Below, one piece after another: positions 45,186 to 54,167 of a stretch of 64,000 nt of DNA. The translations under genes and the position numbers were made by a program. Every line of letters begins with the position of its first letter. Position 1 is the first letter of the stretch. Source of the DNA: Bog-473 sp963726135 (GTDB lineage: Bacteria > Actinomycetota > Acidimicrobiia > Acidimicrobiales > RAAP-2); assembly GCA_963726135.1 (NCBI GenBank), contig CAVSBE010000008.1:1240001-1304000 (forward strand), written 5' to 3'. Below the pieces are notes generated by a model that had not been told where the DNA came from, searched no databases, and worked only from the letters and a program-made list of their open reading frames with translations.

Positions 45186-46061
45186 TCAGTCCGGCGCCGA
45201 GTGCTCATGTTCGTGAGCACCGAAGAGTTGCCATTCGCCTTGCAGTCCCTTGAGCACATGGGAGCCCCGATCGCGGAACACGAACCCCGAGTTGTGGGCA
45301 AGCGAGCGAGTGGTGGCTGAGAGCAGGATCTCATCGGCATCCGCCACCCCGAGGATTCGCGCCGCTTCGTGGACGCCGATTCCTCGAACATCAGTCCCTA
45401 CGAGCTCGACCTCTGCGACATGGACACTGGCACGAATGCGCAGACCTTCAGCTGCGGCGGTCCGCCTGATCGCCACCGCGCAACGAAGCGCGGCTGCCGG
45501 TGCGTCGAACGTCGCCAACAGGCCATCGCCTGTCGTATTGACCTCGCGGCCATAGTGTCGCTCAAGCGCCGCCCGCGCCGCCTCGTAGTGCGTCGATAGC
45601 AGCTCCCGCCAAGCCACGTCGCCAAGTCGATTCGCCGTCACGGTCGAGTCGACGAGATCGGTGAACAACAGCGTGACTAGAGCCCGGTTGTGTGTCCCAA
45701 TCAGGCGGAACCCTGCGAAGGCTCGAAGGCCTGACCACTCGATCTGAACGCACGGATCGTCGCCGACGGTGTACCCGTCGTGGCCCGGCGGGATCTCGAA
45801 CGCATCTAGGGGCCCGAACTGAAGCGTGGTCCCGTCGCGTATCACCACCTCGAAGCGGCCCGACAACACCACGCCCACGTGGCGTGCCTCGCACCAGTCC
45901 CCGCCGACATTGGGGCGCACGTGCGTGGACCAGCGCCAACCTGGCTCGATCACGACATGCCCCACCGTCAGGTCGCCGAGGTCGACCTGACGGACCTTGA
46001 TGAGGGGAAACTCGAGCGTCTCATCAGGGCTCGTCAAATTTTTGGCACGAACCTCGGCCAT
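45186..46061 (-). CDS. Cupin-class III adenylate/guanylate cyclase fusion
   Basis: In this 291-residue protein residues 1 to about 115 form a cupin barrel (GHVVIEPGWRWSTHVRP, HVGVVLSGRFEVVIRDG, FEIPPGHDGYTVGD). Residues about 127-285 are a class III nucleotide cyclase domain with the metal-binding aspartates in LFTDLVDST and NTTGDGLLATF and the IRASVHVAEVE strand. The end, SHVLKGLQGEWQLFG, is a common cyclase tail. The product would be a soluble cyclase controlled by a cupin sensor. The ligand is unknown. Substrate specificity (ATP or GTP) cannot be decided by eye. The start at 46061 (MAEVRAKNL) fits well. Confidence 0.88.
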   Translation of the reverse strand: MAEVRAKNLTSPDETLEFPLIKVRQVDLGDLTVGHVVIEPGWRWSTHVRPNVGGDWCEARHVGVVLSGRFEVVIRDGTTLQFGPLDAFEIPPGHDGYTVGDDPCVQIEWSGLRAFAGFRLIGTHNRALVTLLFTDLVDSTVTANRLGDVAWRELLSTHYEAARAALERHYGREVNTTGDGLLATFDAPAAALRCAVAIRRTAAAEGLRIRASVHVAEVELVGTDVRGIGVHEAARILGVADADEILLSATTRSLAHNSGFVFRDRGSHVLKGLQGEWQLFGAHEHEHSAPD

Positions 46062-46350
46062 GTCACATCCTCCTGCACCGCCACACCCACGGTCAATGCG
46101 ATGACGCCATTCAGGCGCGAGAGCTCACATTTCCTGACCTTTGACAGAGACTGGTTGGCAGACTTGGATCACACAGGAGTTGTCGCCAATTCGGGGGCTG
46201 ACGAGATCCCACCGCCCTCGCCTCCAGGGTGGACGGATCACTTGTTCATGTCTCACCGATCCGGCGATCGGGGTCACCCAGCAGAAGTCAGTCTGCGGCC
46301 CGCCCATCGATGACTCGACTGGTCAGTCGGCATTCGGGTTGCGGTACCGC

Positions 46351-47163
46351 TCAGGCCGCAACCGTTACACGTAGAAACGTTGCCGGAATGGCGGTGATCT
46401 GCTCGCTCTGGCTCGCATTCTGGGCGTTGAAGAGGGCTTCCAGCTCGGCCTGGAGCTCGCCCTCCCCGTCGCTCGCGGCCGCGGCTTCGAACGCGTTCAT
46501 CGTCGGCCCGTAGTAGGTACGGAACTCGGCGAGGAGCTCCGACGGTGGAGCCGGATAGTTGAAGGTGTACGTGTCCCGCTCGAACGAGATCTGCGCTTCG
46601 GAGACACCCGCACCGACGAAGCGCTCGATCACGTGCTCCTCGATTCCCCACGTCATCGGACTGATGAACCCTTTTGGAGGAGGCGGTGAGTAGGCCGAGC
46701 TGATCTTCAAGATCTGTGCGACGAGTGTCGGGTCGTTGGGGATCCAATTGCCCATGACGATCCGACCGCCGGGCCGCGTGACCCGGACGACCTCCTTGGC
46801 CACGTCGTGTGGCTTCGGCGCGAACATCGCTCCGAAGATGCTGACGACGAGGTCGAAGCTCTCGTCCTCGAGACCGTGCAGGTCGGTGGCGTCGCCCTCC
46901 TCGAACCGACAGTTGGTGAGGCCGAGGCCCTGAGCTCGGGCGTTGCCGGCCTCGACAAGGTTGCTGGCGATGTCGACCCCCAGCACGTTCGCTCCGAGCA
47001 CGGCCGCCGGTATCGCAGTCGTTCCGTCACCACACCCGAGGTCGAGAACGTCCATGCCGTTGGTGATCGACAGCTCCGTGATGAGCGCCCGACCGCTGTC
47101 GCGCATGCTGGCCGCAATTCGGGTGAAATCGCCCTTCTCCCAAAGTGCTTGGTTCGGATTCAT
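46351..47163 (-). CDS. SAM-dependent methyltransferase
   Basis: This 270-residue class I methyltransferase starts at MNPNQALWEKGDFTRIA (ATG 47163, GGGGG 8-9 bases upstream). Motif I is VLDLGCGDGTTAIP, the acidic loop GVDIASN, then FEEGDATDLHGLEDESFDLV and the motif IV-like FAPKPHDVAKEVVRV. The substrate is unknown; the small-molecule O/C-methyltransferase fold of the UbiE/Methyltransf_25 type fits. It is divergent from an HxlR-type regulator with about 95 bp between starts, so this regulator probably controls it. Confidence 0.9.
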   Translation of the reverse strand: MNPNQALWEKGDFTRIAASMRDSGRALITELSITNGMDVLDLGCGDGTTAIPAAVLGANVLGVDIASNLVEAGNARAQGLGLTNCRFEEGDATDLHGLEDESFDLVVSIFGAMFAPKPHDVAKEVVRVTRPGGRIVMGNWIPNDPTLVAQILKISSAYSPPPPKGFISPMTWGIEEHVIERFVGAGVSEAQISFERDTYTFNYPAPPSELLAEFRTYYGPTMNAFEAAAASDGEGELQAELEALFNAQNASQSEQITAIPATFLRVTVAA

Positions 47164-47258
47164 CGCTTTCGTTCCCCCCTTGTGGGTTGTCGTGCCAGGG
47201 TGGCACCTGGGATTGCCCATGGCTAGTACAAAAAATGGAGCGCGACTAACGTGCAGGT

Positions 47259-47939
47259 GTGACCGGCTACGGGCAGTTCTGCCCCGTGTCCAAAGCCGCG
47301 GAGATCGTCTGCCAGCGCTGGACACCGCTCATCCTTCGTGAGCTTCTGGCGGGGAGCACCCGCTTCAACGAGATTCGCCGTGGCGTACCTACCTGCTCGC
47401 CCTCCTTATTGTCCAAGCGGCTCAAGGAGCTCGAGATGGCCGAGGTGGTCGTATGCACGCCCACCGATACCGGGCCCACCTACGGCCTGAGCGAGGCGGG
47501 GCGCGAGCTGTTCCCGCTCATCCAGAGCCTTGGGGAGTGGGGACAGCGCTGGGCCCGCAGCGACTACGGGCCCGACGACCTCGATCCCGGCCTGTTGCTG
47601 TGGGACGTCCGTCGGTTCCTGGCCCCTGGCGAATTCGGGGATCGCCGCGTCGTCATCGAGCTGACGTTTGCATCGATGCCTCCCAAACGGCGCTATTACT
47701 GGGTCGTCGTGGACGGTGGCGACGTTGATCTCTGCCTGACCGACCCGGGATTCGAGGTGGATGTGGTGGTAGAGGCAGACCTTCGCACCCTGACCGAGGT
47801 GTGGATGGGTGATGCTCGCTTTGCCGACGCCATGGCCGACGGGCGCATCACGTTGCGAGGCCAGCGCGAGCTCACCCGTCGCATCCCTGATTGGTTTGGT
47901 CAACACCCGATATTGGCCCGCGTCGGCCGCGGCAACTGA
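47259..47939 (+). CDS. HxlR-family transcriptional regulator
   Basis: This 226-residue protein starts with a GTG at 47259. The N-terminal about 95 residues are a winged helix of the HxlR type (CPVSKAAEIVCQRWTPLILR, TRFNEIRRGVPTCSPSLLSK, RLKELEMAEVV). The C-terminal half (DRRVVIELTFASMPPKRRYY, VDLCLTDPGFEVDV, TLTEVWMGDARF) resembles an SCP2-like sterol-carrier fold, a common partner of this domain. Cys residues in the N-terminal region could sense redox or electrophiles as in other family members. It probably regulates itself and the divergent methyltransferase. Confidence 0.9.
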   Translation: MTGYGQFCPVSKAAEIVCQRWTPLILRELLAGSTRFNEIRRGVPTCSPSLLSKRLKELEMAEVVVCTPTDTGPTYGLSEAGRELFPLIQSLGEWGQRWARSDYGPDDLDPGLLLWDVRRFLAPGEFGDRRVVIELTFASMPPKRRYYWVVVDGGDVDLCLTDPGFEVDVVVEADLRTLTEVWMGDARFADAMADGRITLRGQRELTRRIPDWFGQHPILARVGRGN

Positions 47940-47984
47940 TCGGCCTCTCGGGTACGCCCCGAGAAGTGGCCTCGAAGGCTCCGA

Positions 47985-48262
47985 AGAGCGAGTCTCGCGT
48001 GCCGACTCGGACTGCAGGATCGCGGATGCCGTAGCCGAAGGACAGGTGGTGGTCCATCTTCGGTGGATGTCGAAGCGGCCGGCGTCGGGGTAAGCCCGCT
48101 CGTCCCGCCCGGCCGAGCCCGTGATCATCACGACCTTCGAGTGCTTCGGGATCGTCTGGCCGTGGAGCTCGACGTCGGCCGTGCACCGGCGGCTCTGCAC
48201 CGGCGACGGCGCCTCGTAGCGCAGGAGCTCCTCGACCGCGTTCGCGAAGAGCTACTGCCTAC
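47985..48262 (-). pseudogene. Cytochrome P450 internal fragment
   Basis: On the minus strand the frame reads NAVEELLRYEAPSPVQSRRC, VELHGQTIPKHSKVVMITGS, GRDERAYPDAGRFDIHR and, after a shift, HHLSFGYGI. This is the P450 stretch around the ExxR-to-heme region. The heme-ligand Cys region that should follow HLSFGYGI is replaced by unrelated sequence, and the N-terminal half is absent. Only about 90 codons survive. Confidence 0.75.
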
Positions 48263-48303
48263 TCAGACGCGCAGAGCCATTGGATCGTCCACCGGGCCCC
48301 GAG

Positions 48304-50508
48304 TCAGAACCCGGTTGCAGCGATGACGGCGCCATTGAGATGGGTCCCCGACATGTCGCCGTCGAAGGCGGCATCGCCATAGTTGAAGACTTTGCCCAAC
48401 GCGGACGAAACCCAATAGCCCGCACCATCGGAGGTTGCGAAGATGGCGGTCGCCGGGTCCAAGCCGTTGAAGCCGGCTGAAGGCGGGGACCCGAAGTTGG
48501 CCGCATTGCCATAGGCGTACACCGAGCCGATCGCCGTCACGATCCAATAGCCGCCACCATTCGGTGTCCTCACGGCCGAAGTCACTTGGGACCCGGTGTT
48601 CCCCGGGGCACCGTCGTTATGAGCGTCGCCGAAGGTGTAGACGTTCCCTGTCTGTGTCACGAGCCAGTAGCCGTTGCCGCTGGCATCGGGCATGACGGCA
48701 ACGGCTGCACCGGAGCAGCCACCGATGCCAGGGCAAGAACCGGCGAAATCAGCGTCTCCGAAGGCGAAAACCCCCCCGTCGGAGGCCACCATGAAGTAGC
48801 CGTGGTCGTCGATGGAGGGCACCATGCCCACGATGGGGGCATTGAGGCTGTGGGGCAGGCCGGAGCCGGCGGGGTACAAGCCGAGGCCGGGAATGGAGCC
48901 GTAGAACTGGGTGTCGCCGAAGGCGAACACACCACCGTCTGAGGCATCGAGCCAGTAGCCGCCATCGTCTGTGGTCGGCACGATGCCGACAACCGGCCTT
49001 TGGAGGACGAGGTTCCCCGTCGATCCGTAAAAGTGCGCAGACCCGAAGGAGAAGATGCCACCGTCAGAGCCGACGAGCCAGTAGCCGTGCAAAGACGGAG
49101 ACGGTGGTGAAGGTGACGGTGGTGAAGGTGGTGACGGTGGTGAAGGTGGTGAAGGTGGAGGTGGCGAGGCGGCTTTTCCAACGGTGATCGACAACGTGAC
49201 CGAATCGGTCAACCCATCGGCGTCGGTGACCCCGAAGGTTGGCGAGACGATACCCGCCGAGGTCGGTGTGCCGGTTACGGCCCCGCTCGAGGGATTGAGA
49301 GACAGCCCGGCGGGGAGACCCCCCGAGGTGATCGACCAGGTGAACGGCGTTGTCCCTCCGCTGGCCGTGAGCATCTGCGAGTAGGCGATGCCGACGGTGC
49401 CAGAAGCAAGGCTCGCGATCGGGATGGTGGGGGCCGCGCCCGGCGTGTACGAGAGGATGAGTCCGCCGACTGACCCTGTCCCCTCGCCCGCTGCGAAGCA
49501 TGAGGTCGTCGACGGGCAGGCGATCCCGGACAGAGTTCCGGTCCCCGCGGGCGGCAACTGGTGTACCCACCGAGTACCCCCGTCGGTTGTGGCAACCACT
49601 GCGGCGTCGCCGTTCACGACTGAAGTCATGGAGCAGGTGCTGCTCGACGAGCATGCGATGGCAGACAACCCAGTGGTACCGGACGGCAAGCTCTGGCTAG
49701 ACCACGATATCCCGCCATCGGTGGTACCGATGACCGCCGCCGAACTTTCGACGCCGAAGCAGACGCTGCTCGCGGGGCAGGAGATGTGGTTCAAATACGG
49801 TATCCCTGACGGCAGGGAGGTCAGGCTGGTCCAGGTCGACCCGCCGTCGGTGGTCGCCAGGACCAGCCCCGCACCGCCGGGTACGTCGCCGCTTCCACCG
49901 CTGGCGAAACACACGGCGGTTGACGGGCAGGAGATGTCTGACAGATACAGCGGACCCGACGGCAAGGTCTGGCTGTTCCAGGTCATTCCGCCGTCAGTGG
50001 TGGCGTACATGATCCCACCGCCCGTGCCGTCGGCCACGGCGAAGCAGGTGGTGCTCGACGGGCAGGAGATGTCCGGCAACGCGAGAGCTCCATTGTGCGA
50101 CTGGCTGGTCCATGTCGTCCCGCCGTCGGTGGTGGCGTATAGCACCGAGATCGCCTGGGTGTTGCTGTAGCCGAAGGCAAAACACGCGGTGGTCGAGAGG
50201 CAGGCGATACCGGGCTCCGCCAGTGTCCCTGCGAGGAGCGCGTCGCTCGTCCAGCTCGTCCCGCCGTTGACGGTGGTGAAGACCGCCGTGTTGCCACCGG
50301 AGTTGGTGCCGACGGCGTAGCAGGTGCTGGTCGACGGACAGGCGATGGCTGAAAAACTGTCGATCGACGCTGGTTCTTGGTTGACCTGCCACCCAGAGCT
50401 ACTCGCCTCGGCAGGCAGAAATCCGAGGAGAACGAAGGTTCCAATCAGCGAAGCTCCGACAACGACCCAGGCCGCCAAGAGTCTCGTCATCGGTCGAAAG
50501 AGAGCCAC
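48304..50508 (-). CDS. Large secreted propeller/repeat protein
   Basis: This 734-residue protein has a signal peptide (LLAAWVVVGASLIGTFVLLG, ending PAEASS). Residues about 40-390 contain repeated YATTDGGTTWTS and ISCPSSTTCFA units, a BNR/photosynthesis-repair-like propeller. Residues about 395-480 are a putative Ig-like (He-PIG) domain (SGGLPAGLSLNPSSGAVTGT). A Pro/Ser linker follows, then about six repeats of GYWLVGSDGGIFSFG type to the end. The architecture suggests an exported surface or matrix protein, perhaps adhesive. No enzyme motif is seen. Such GYW...DGG repeats are frequent in Acidimicrobiia and related actinobacteria. The gene is intact. About 380 bp upstream (50509-50889) hold no gene. 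Confidence 0.85.
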   Translation of the reverse strand: MALFRPMTRLLAAWVVVGASLIGTFVLLGFLPAEASSSGWQVNQEPASIDSFSAIACPSTSTCYAVGTNSGGNTAVFTTVNGGTSWTSDALLAGTLAEPGIACLSTTACFAFGYSNTQAISVLYATTDGGTTWTSQSHNGALALPDISCPSSTTCFAVADGTGGGIMYATTDGGMTWNSQTLPSGPLYLSDISCPSTAVCFASGGSGDVPGGAGLVLATTDGGSTWTSLTSLPSGIPYLNHISCPASSVCFGVESSAAVIGTTDGGISWSSQSLPSGTTGLSAIACSSSSTCSMTSVVNGDAAVVATTDGGTRWVHQLPPAGTGTLSGIACPSTTSCFAAGEGTGSVGGLILSYTPGAAPTIPIASLASGTVGIAYSQMLTASGGTTPFTWSITSGGLPAGLSLNPSSGAVTGTPTSAGIVSPTFGVTDADGLTDSVTLSITVGKAASPPPPSPPSPPSPPSPPSPSPPSPSLHGYWLVGSDGGIFSFGSAHFYGSTGNLVLQRPVVGIVPTTDDGGYWLDASDGGVFAFGDTQFYGSIPGLGLYPAGSGLPHSLNAPIVGMVPSIDDHGYFMVASDGGVFAFGDADFAGSCPGIGGCSGAAVAVMPDASGNGYWLVTQTGNVYTFGDAHNDGAPGNTGSQVTSAVRTPNGGGYWIVTAIGSVYAYGNAANFGSPPSAGFNGLDPATAIFATSDGAGYWVSSALGKVFNYGDAAFDGDMSGTHLNGAVIAATGF

Positions 50509-50889
50509 GAATTACCGCCTTCGCCAAGCCCCCTCGCTAGGTAGGAGGCTAGGACAAGGGGTAGGCCCAATTGCTTCCCACTCCGAAGGATTGTGAAGCC
50601 GTTGACAATAGCGGCACGAGTCGCCAGGCGGACGATTCCACCTCCGGTCAAGGGCGGGAGACATGACGCTGAACTGCGGGAGCTGCGGCGAAATGTCACC
50701 TTGACAACCTCGATGTGAGGGTCTCGGCGGGAATCTCACCGCTGGGGCCGGGCCGCCAGACTTCGCGAGTTCCTATCCGCAGACTTCCATGGTTAGAGCG
50801 GCCATCGACGGAGACTGCAACGGATTACCCTGCCCTACGCGTTGATCCCCCCTGTTGAAATCAGGCGATCTGGTTGGGATAGCACGTGT

Positions 50890-50943
50890 TCCCCAACCTT
50901 CTGATCCGTAGTCAAATGCTTTAGTCCGTTGAGCTACGAGCGC
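50890..50943 (-). pseudogene. tRNA-Arg (ACG) 5' remnant
   Basis: On the minus strand the sequence starts GCGCTCGTAGCTCAACGG and includes a complete anticodon arm (TTGACTACGGATCAG, anticodon ACG) followed by GGTTGGGG. The expected T-arm and acceptor 3' strand are replaced by AACACGTGCTATCCC. The D-stem also has a mismatch. This is a truncated tRNA gene, a common scar of site-specific integration or excision. Confidence 0.65.
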
Positions 50944-51178
50944 GGGATGAGTTCGTCGTCGTATCCGACGCTCAGGAATGCCTCCCGGGGCGGCTCAGAT
51001 GGCTAACCGCGAGGCCTAGATCCTGCCATCTCGCAATGCAATCGACGAGACCCGAGACTCCGAGCCCACTCACTGAGATGGAATCAACTGCATCGCTGCC
51101 ACTTGCGCCACTCGAATGTGGGCGATGCCCTTGTGATTCTCGATGATCTTGATCGCACCAGTGTCGGAAGTTTCGGCC

Positions 51179-51240
51179 GGCCCTATCACCTATCCCCGTC
51201 CTATCCCAGTCGGCGCCCCCGGCAGGACTCGAACCTGCCA
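51179..51240. repeat. tRNA 3'-end-like repeat, right copy (att-like)
   Basis: GGCCCTATCACCTATCCCC is followed 18 bases later by CCCCGGCAGGACTCGAACCT and TGCC. On the minus strand this is a perfect T-arm (GCAGG-TTCGAGT-CCTGC) with an acceptor strand CGGGGGC. The rest of the tRNA is absent. The left copy is at 12732-12803 in the same orientation. Nothing else is recognised between 50944 and 51295. Confidence 0.6.
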
Positions 51241-51295
51241 CTCGCTTCAGTTTCCGTGACGGCAAGATCTCGGGCTACTCGGAATTCGAGAACGA

Positions 51296-52747
51296 TCAGT
51301 ACAGTCTGGACGAGTTCTTCTCATAGCGGCCCGCGGTAACACTGGCCGGTTTGCGAGATGCCGTCTCCGTATCGATGGTCTCGTGGCCCTCCAACGCCTC
51401 GTAGCGATTCTTGCCGTGATCCTTCGCCGAATACATCGCTCGATCAGCATTGCGGAGAAGCTCCTCGACGCTCATACCGGGAGCGTTGTAGGTGATGCCG
51501 ATGCTCATTTCTGCCGACACAGCGTTCTGACCTAAGAAGAAGGGCGCACGATAGGAACCAAGCACCCGCTTGGCGAAAACGGTGACAGCATTCGGATCGA
51601 TCACGTCCTCAACGAGCACCCCGAACTCGTCTCCCCCAATTCGAGCTGCGAGGTCCGTGCTGCGGAGACAGCTGAGCAACCGTTGAGCCACCTGTCGAAG
51701 CAGGGCGTCGCCCGCAGCATGCCCGAAGACATCGTTGATCCTCTTGAAATCGTCCAAGTCCATGAAGAGGAGGGCAAGCTGGCGTTCGGTGCGATCGGCC
51801 CGGGCCAAGGCCTGCTCGACCCGATCATGGAAGAGCGCACGGTTCCCGAGTCCGGTCAACGAATCGTGAAATGCCTGATAGAAGAGCTGCTCTTCCAGTT
51901 GCCGACGCTCGGTCACATCGTGGCCGGACACGACGAAACCTCCGACCGTCGGGTCGTCGACCAGATTGACGAACGAGAGTTCGAATGGGACCGCCGTGTC
52001 GTTTCCGTGGCGCATGAGGGAAACCGTCACCGTGACAGGATTGGCGGTCTGGGCGCCTCGGGTGGCTCGCTGAAGAGCGAGGTGGATAGCTGGTCTGTCC
52101 TCTTCCACTACGAGCTGTTCCAGGGGCTGTCCTTCGAGCAGTTCTGAATCGTGGCCCAAGAGTCGGGTCAAGGCACCGGAACACGACTGAATGACCCCCT
52201 CAGCGGAGACCAACATGGTCAACACGGCCGCGTTCTGCACCAGGGTACGGAACCGCGAGTCCTCGTTGTGAGAGAGCTCGAATCGTCGCCGATCGGTCAG
52301 GTCGCGGAGACTGAGCAACACTGAACCGGTCTTGAACCAAGAGATAGGTGTACCGAGGAGCTCCATCAGTCGCCAGCCGGACGGAGTCTGCAAGCGGACC
52401 TCGATGGGATTGCCTCTCTTCTTTGCCTGGACGCTCGTCAACGACCGCAACGCGAACTCGAGGTCTTCGGGATGGATCAGATCGAGTGCGGACATTCCGA
52501 TAGCGCTCTCGAGTGATCGATCGAACAGAATCTCGGCCGTCCGGTTCGCCCACTCCACGTTCCCCTCGGCGTCGATGACGAAGACCGCGTCGCCCAGCTC
52601 GTCGAGGAACCTCCTTACCGTCGAATCAGGGAGCACCTCCCGCGTCGGACTGGCGATGCCGCGAATGAGCATGGTGCAATGTCGACAATTCGGCATCCGA
52701 CCTTGAACGAGGTGAGTCAAGGCAGATGTCACCCATCCCGGAGGCAT
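51296..52747 (-). CDS. PAS-PAS-GGDEF diguanylate cyclase
   Basis: With a start at the ATG 52747 the protein has 483 residues. Other starts (52697, 52672) are possible, and none has a strong ribosome-binding site. Two PAS domains lie at about residues 40-150 (DELGDAVFVIDAEGNVEWAN) and 165-290 (LVQNAAVLTMLVSAEGVIQS). The GGDEF domain follows (HDSLTGLGNRALFHDRVEQA) with the active-site motif GGDEF at about 371-375 and an I-site RSTD five residues before it, so product inhibition is expected. It would make cyclic di-GMP in the cytoplasm in response to a signal sensed by PAS. No EAL domain or membrane helix is seen. Confidence 0.93.
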   Translation of the reverse strand: MPPGWVTSALTHLVQGRMPNCRHCTMLIRGIASPTREVLPDSTVRRFLDELGDAVFVIDAEGNVEWANRTAEILFDRSLESAIGMSALDLIHPEDLEFALRSLTSVQAKKRGNPIEVRLQTPSGWRLMELLGTPISWFKTGSVLLSLRDLTDRRRFELSHNEDSRFRTLVQNAAVLTMLVSAEGVIQSCSGALTRLLGHDSELLEGQPLEQLVVEEDRPAIHLALQRATRGAQTANPVTVTVSLMRHGNDTAVPFELSFVNLVDDPTVGGFVVSGHDVTERRQLEEQLFYQAFHDSLTGLGNRALFHDRVEQALARADRTERQLALLFMDLDDFKRINDVFGHAAGDALLRQVAQRLLSCLRSTDLAARIGGDEFGVLVEDVIDPNAVTVFAKRVLGSYRAPFFLGQNAVSAEMSIGITYNAPGMSVEELLRNADRAMYSAKDHGKNRYEALEGHETIDTETASRKPASVTAGRYEKNSSRLY

Positions 52748-53283
52748 GCTTGCCAAGGGGGTGGGCGGCTGGTCACGCTGGAATTGGTCGCCTAGGACCA
52801 CTCGCCACGCCGCGGTTTCACAGGGGCCTCGGTGACGGATCCCTGCGCTCGATGACGCCGATCGAATGTGGCTAGGTGAAGGGCACCAATGCGGCTGTCT
52901 ACGGCTACCAACCGACACTGACGAGAAGGGAGGTGTCGGGCACCGATGGCTGAGAGGGCTCCATGGATCTTCGATCATCTTAGCTTGAAGCGAGACACAA
53001 CGACCCCTTGTCGTGCCATCAGGCGTCAATGAGACCGTCGCACAGATGGAATCGTCTCTGACCGATCCTCGGCTCGCTGAGCGGTGCCCGCAAGCTCCTG
53101 ACGCTACGCAAGCAATGCTCGATGAAACCGTCCTCTCTGAGTGGGTGCCCAGTGTCCTAGAGGCGGGACCTCAATGAGCATTCCAGGCGATGAGAGAATG
53201 CCTCCCTTTCGTGGCGAACTGCCCCACCTACCCGGCGTACGGGCGCACTATCCGAGAATGGCAACTCATCCCAACCGTCCCGC
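52748..53283. other. Stretch of about 535 bp with no recognised gene
   Basis: No gene or RNA is supported. Frames reading upstream from the GGDEF gene have no family-like sequence. Confidence 0.5.
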
Positions 53284-53976
53284 CTATTGGTTTTGCCCGC
53301 AGTAGAGGGCGACGTAGCTCGCGGGACCATTGCCGTTTCCACCCCCAATGGCTGATGGGTTGTTCGTCGCGATGGCCATTTGAGCCTTGTCCACCGCGGC
53401 CGTGGCCTTGGCTTTGATCGACTTGGGCAACGTCGACAACTCCGATGCGAGTTGGTTGATCTGTGTCTTATGAGCCGCGAGAATGGGGAGGACAGCCGCC
53501 TTGCTGGAGGCGTTTTGCGTAGCCTGGTAGACCGGAATGAAGGTCGAGCAGAACGTAGTCGTCTTTCCAGCACCGAAGTATGACGGCAACGGCGCACCGT
53601 TCCCGTTGACGCCGCAGTAGGTGTCGATGGATGCGCCGTCGGGGAGATTGTTGAGATCGTTCGCGTTGTTCGCGGACACGGCCGCCTCGGCCTCAGTGAC
53701 CACCTGGTTCACCGTCTGACCGAGCGCTCCCGACGGGGCGTTCTCCTTCAGGACTGTCAAGTCGTGGGAGTGCTTCTTGAGGACGGCGAGAAAGCCAGCA
53801 TTCGAGTCGACGTTGGCACTTGCTCGGTCGATCGAATCGTTCGCACTGCAGAAGGCTGTCTTACTGGCTAGTTCCGCCGCGCCGGCTGCACTGACTCCGA
53901 TACTCGTGCTTGCCACGACTCCGGATGCCACGAAGGCCAGCATCACCGCCGTCGATGCGAGGATCATTCTGCGCAT
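53284..53976 (-). CDS. Secreted helical protein of unknown function
   Basis: This 230-residue protein starts at MRRMILASTAVMLAFVASGV (ATG 53976, AAGCAGGA just upstream). The signal peptide ends near SAAGAAELA. The mature protein is helical, with VTEAEAAVSANNANDL, KAAVLPILAAHKTQINQLAS and four cysteines (AFCSA, TYCGV, TFCST, LYCGQ) spaced for disulfides. No enzyme or binding motif is recognised. It stands alone between the GGDEF gene and the acyltransferase. Confidence 0.7.
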   Translation of the reverse strand: MRRMILASTAVMLAFVASGVVASTSIGVSAAGAAELASKTAFCSANDSIDRASANVDSNAGFLAVLKKHSHDLTVLKENAPSGALGQTVNQVVTEAEAAVSANNANDLNNLPDGASIDTYCGVNGNGAPLPSYFGAGKTTTFCSTFIPVYQATQNASSKAAVLPILAAHKTQINQLASELSTLPKSIKAKATAAVDKAQMAIATNNPSAIGGGNGNGPASYVALYCGQNQ

Positions 53977-54167
53977 TTCGTCCTGCTTTCTCTTCGCTGG
54001 ACCTTGGTCAGAATCCTGAGCATAACCTGAGTGCAACCCCCATGTCCAACAACAGGCCGTGAACTCGGGGGTGTCCCAATCGTGCCTGAGTGGGGCACCC
54101 TGAGTGACCAATTTAGAGACGGGCTAGGCGAGCTCCAGGGTCCCGCCTCTTTGCTTAGCGGGCGGCT

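Noticed and set aside
51103..51339. Small plus-strand protein containing RQDSNLPLA
   Set aside because: The sequence is a translation of the reverse complement of a tRNA T-arm/acceptor region, a well-known false protein.
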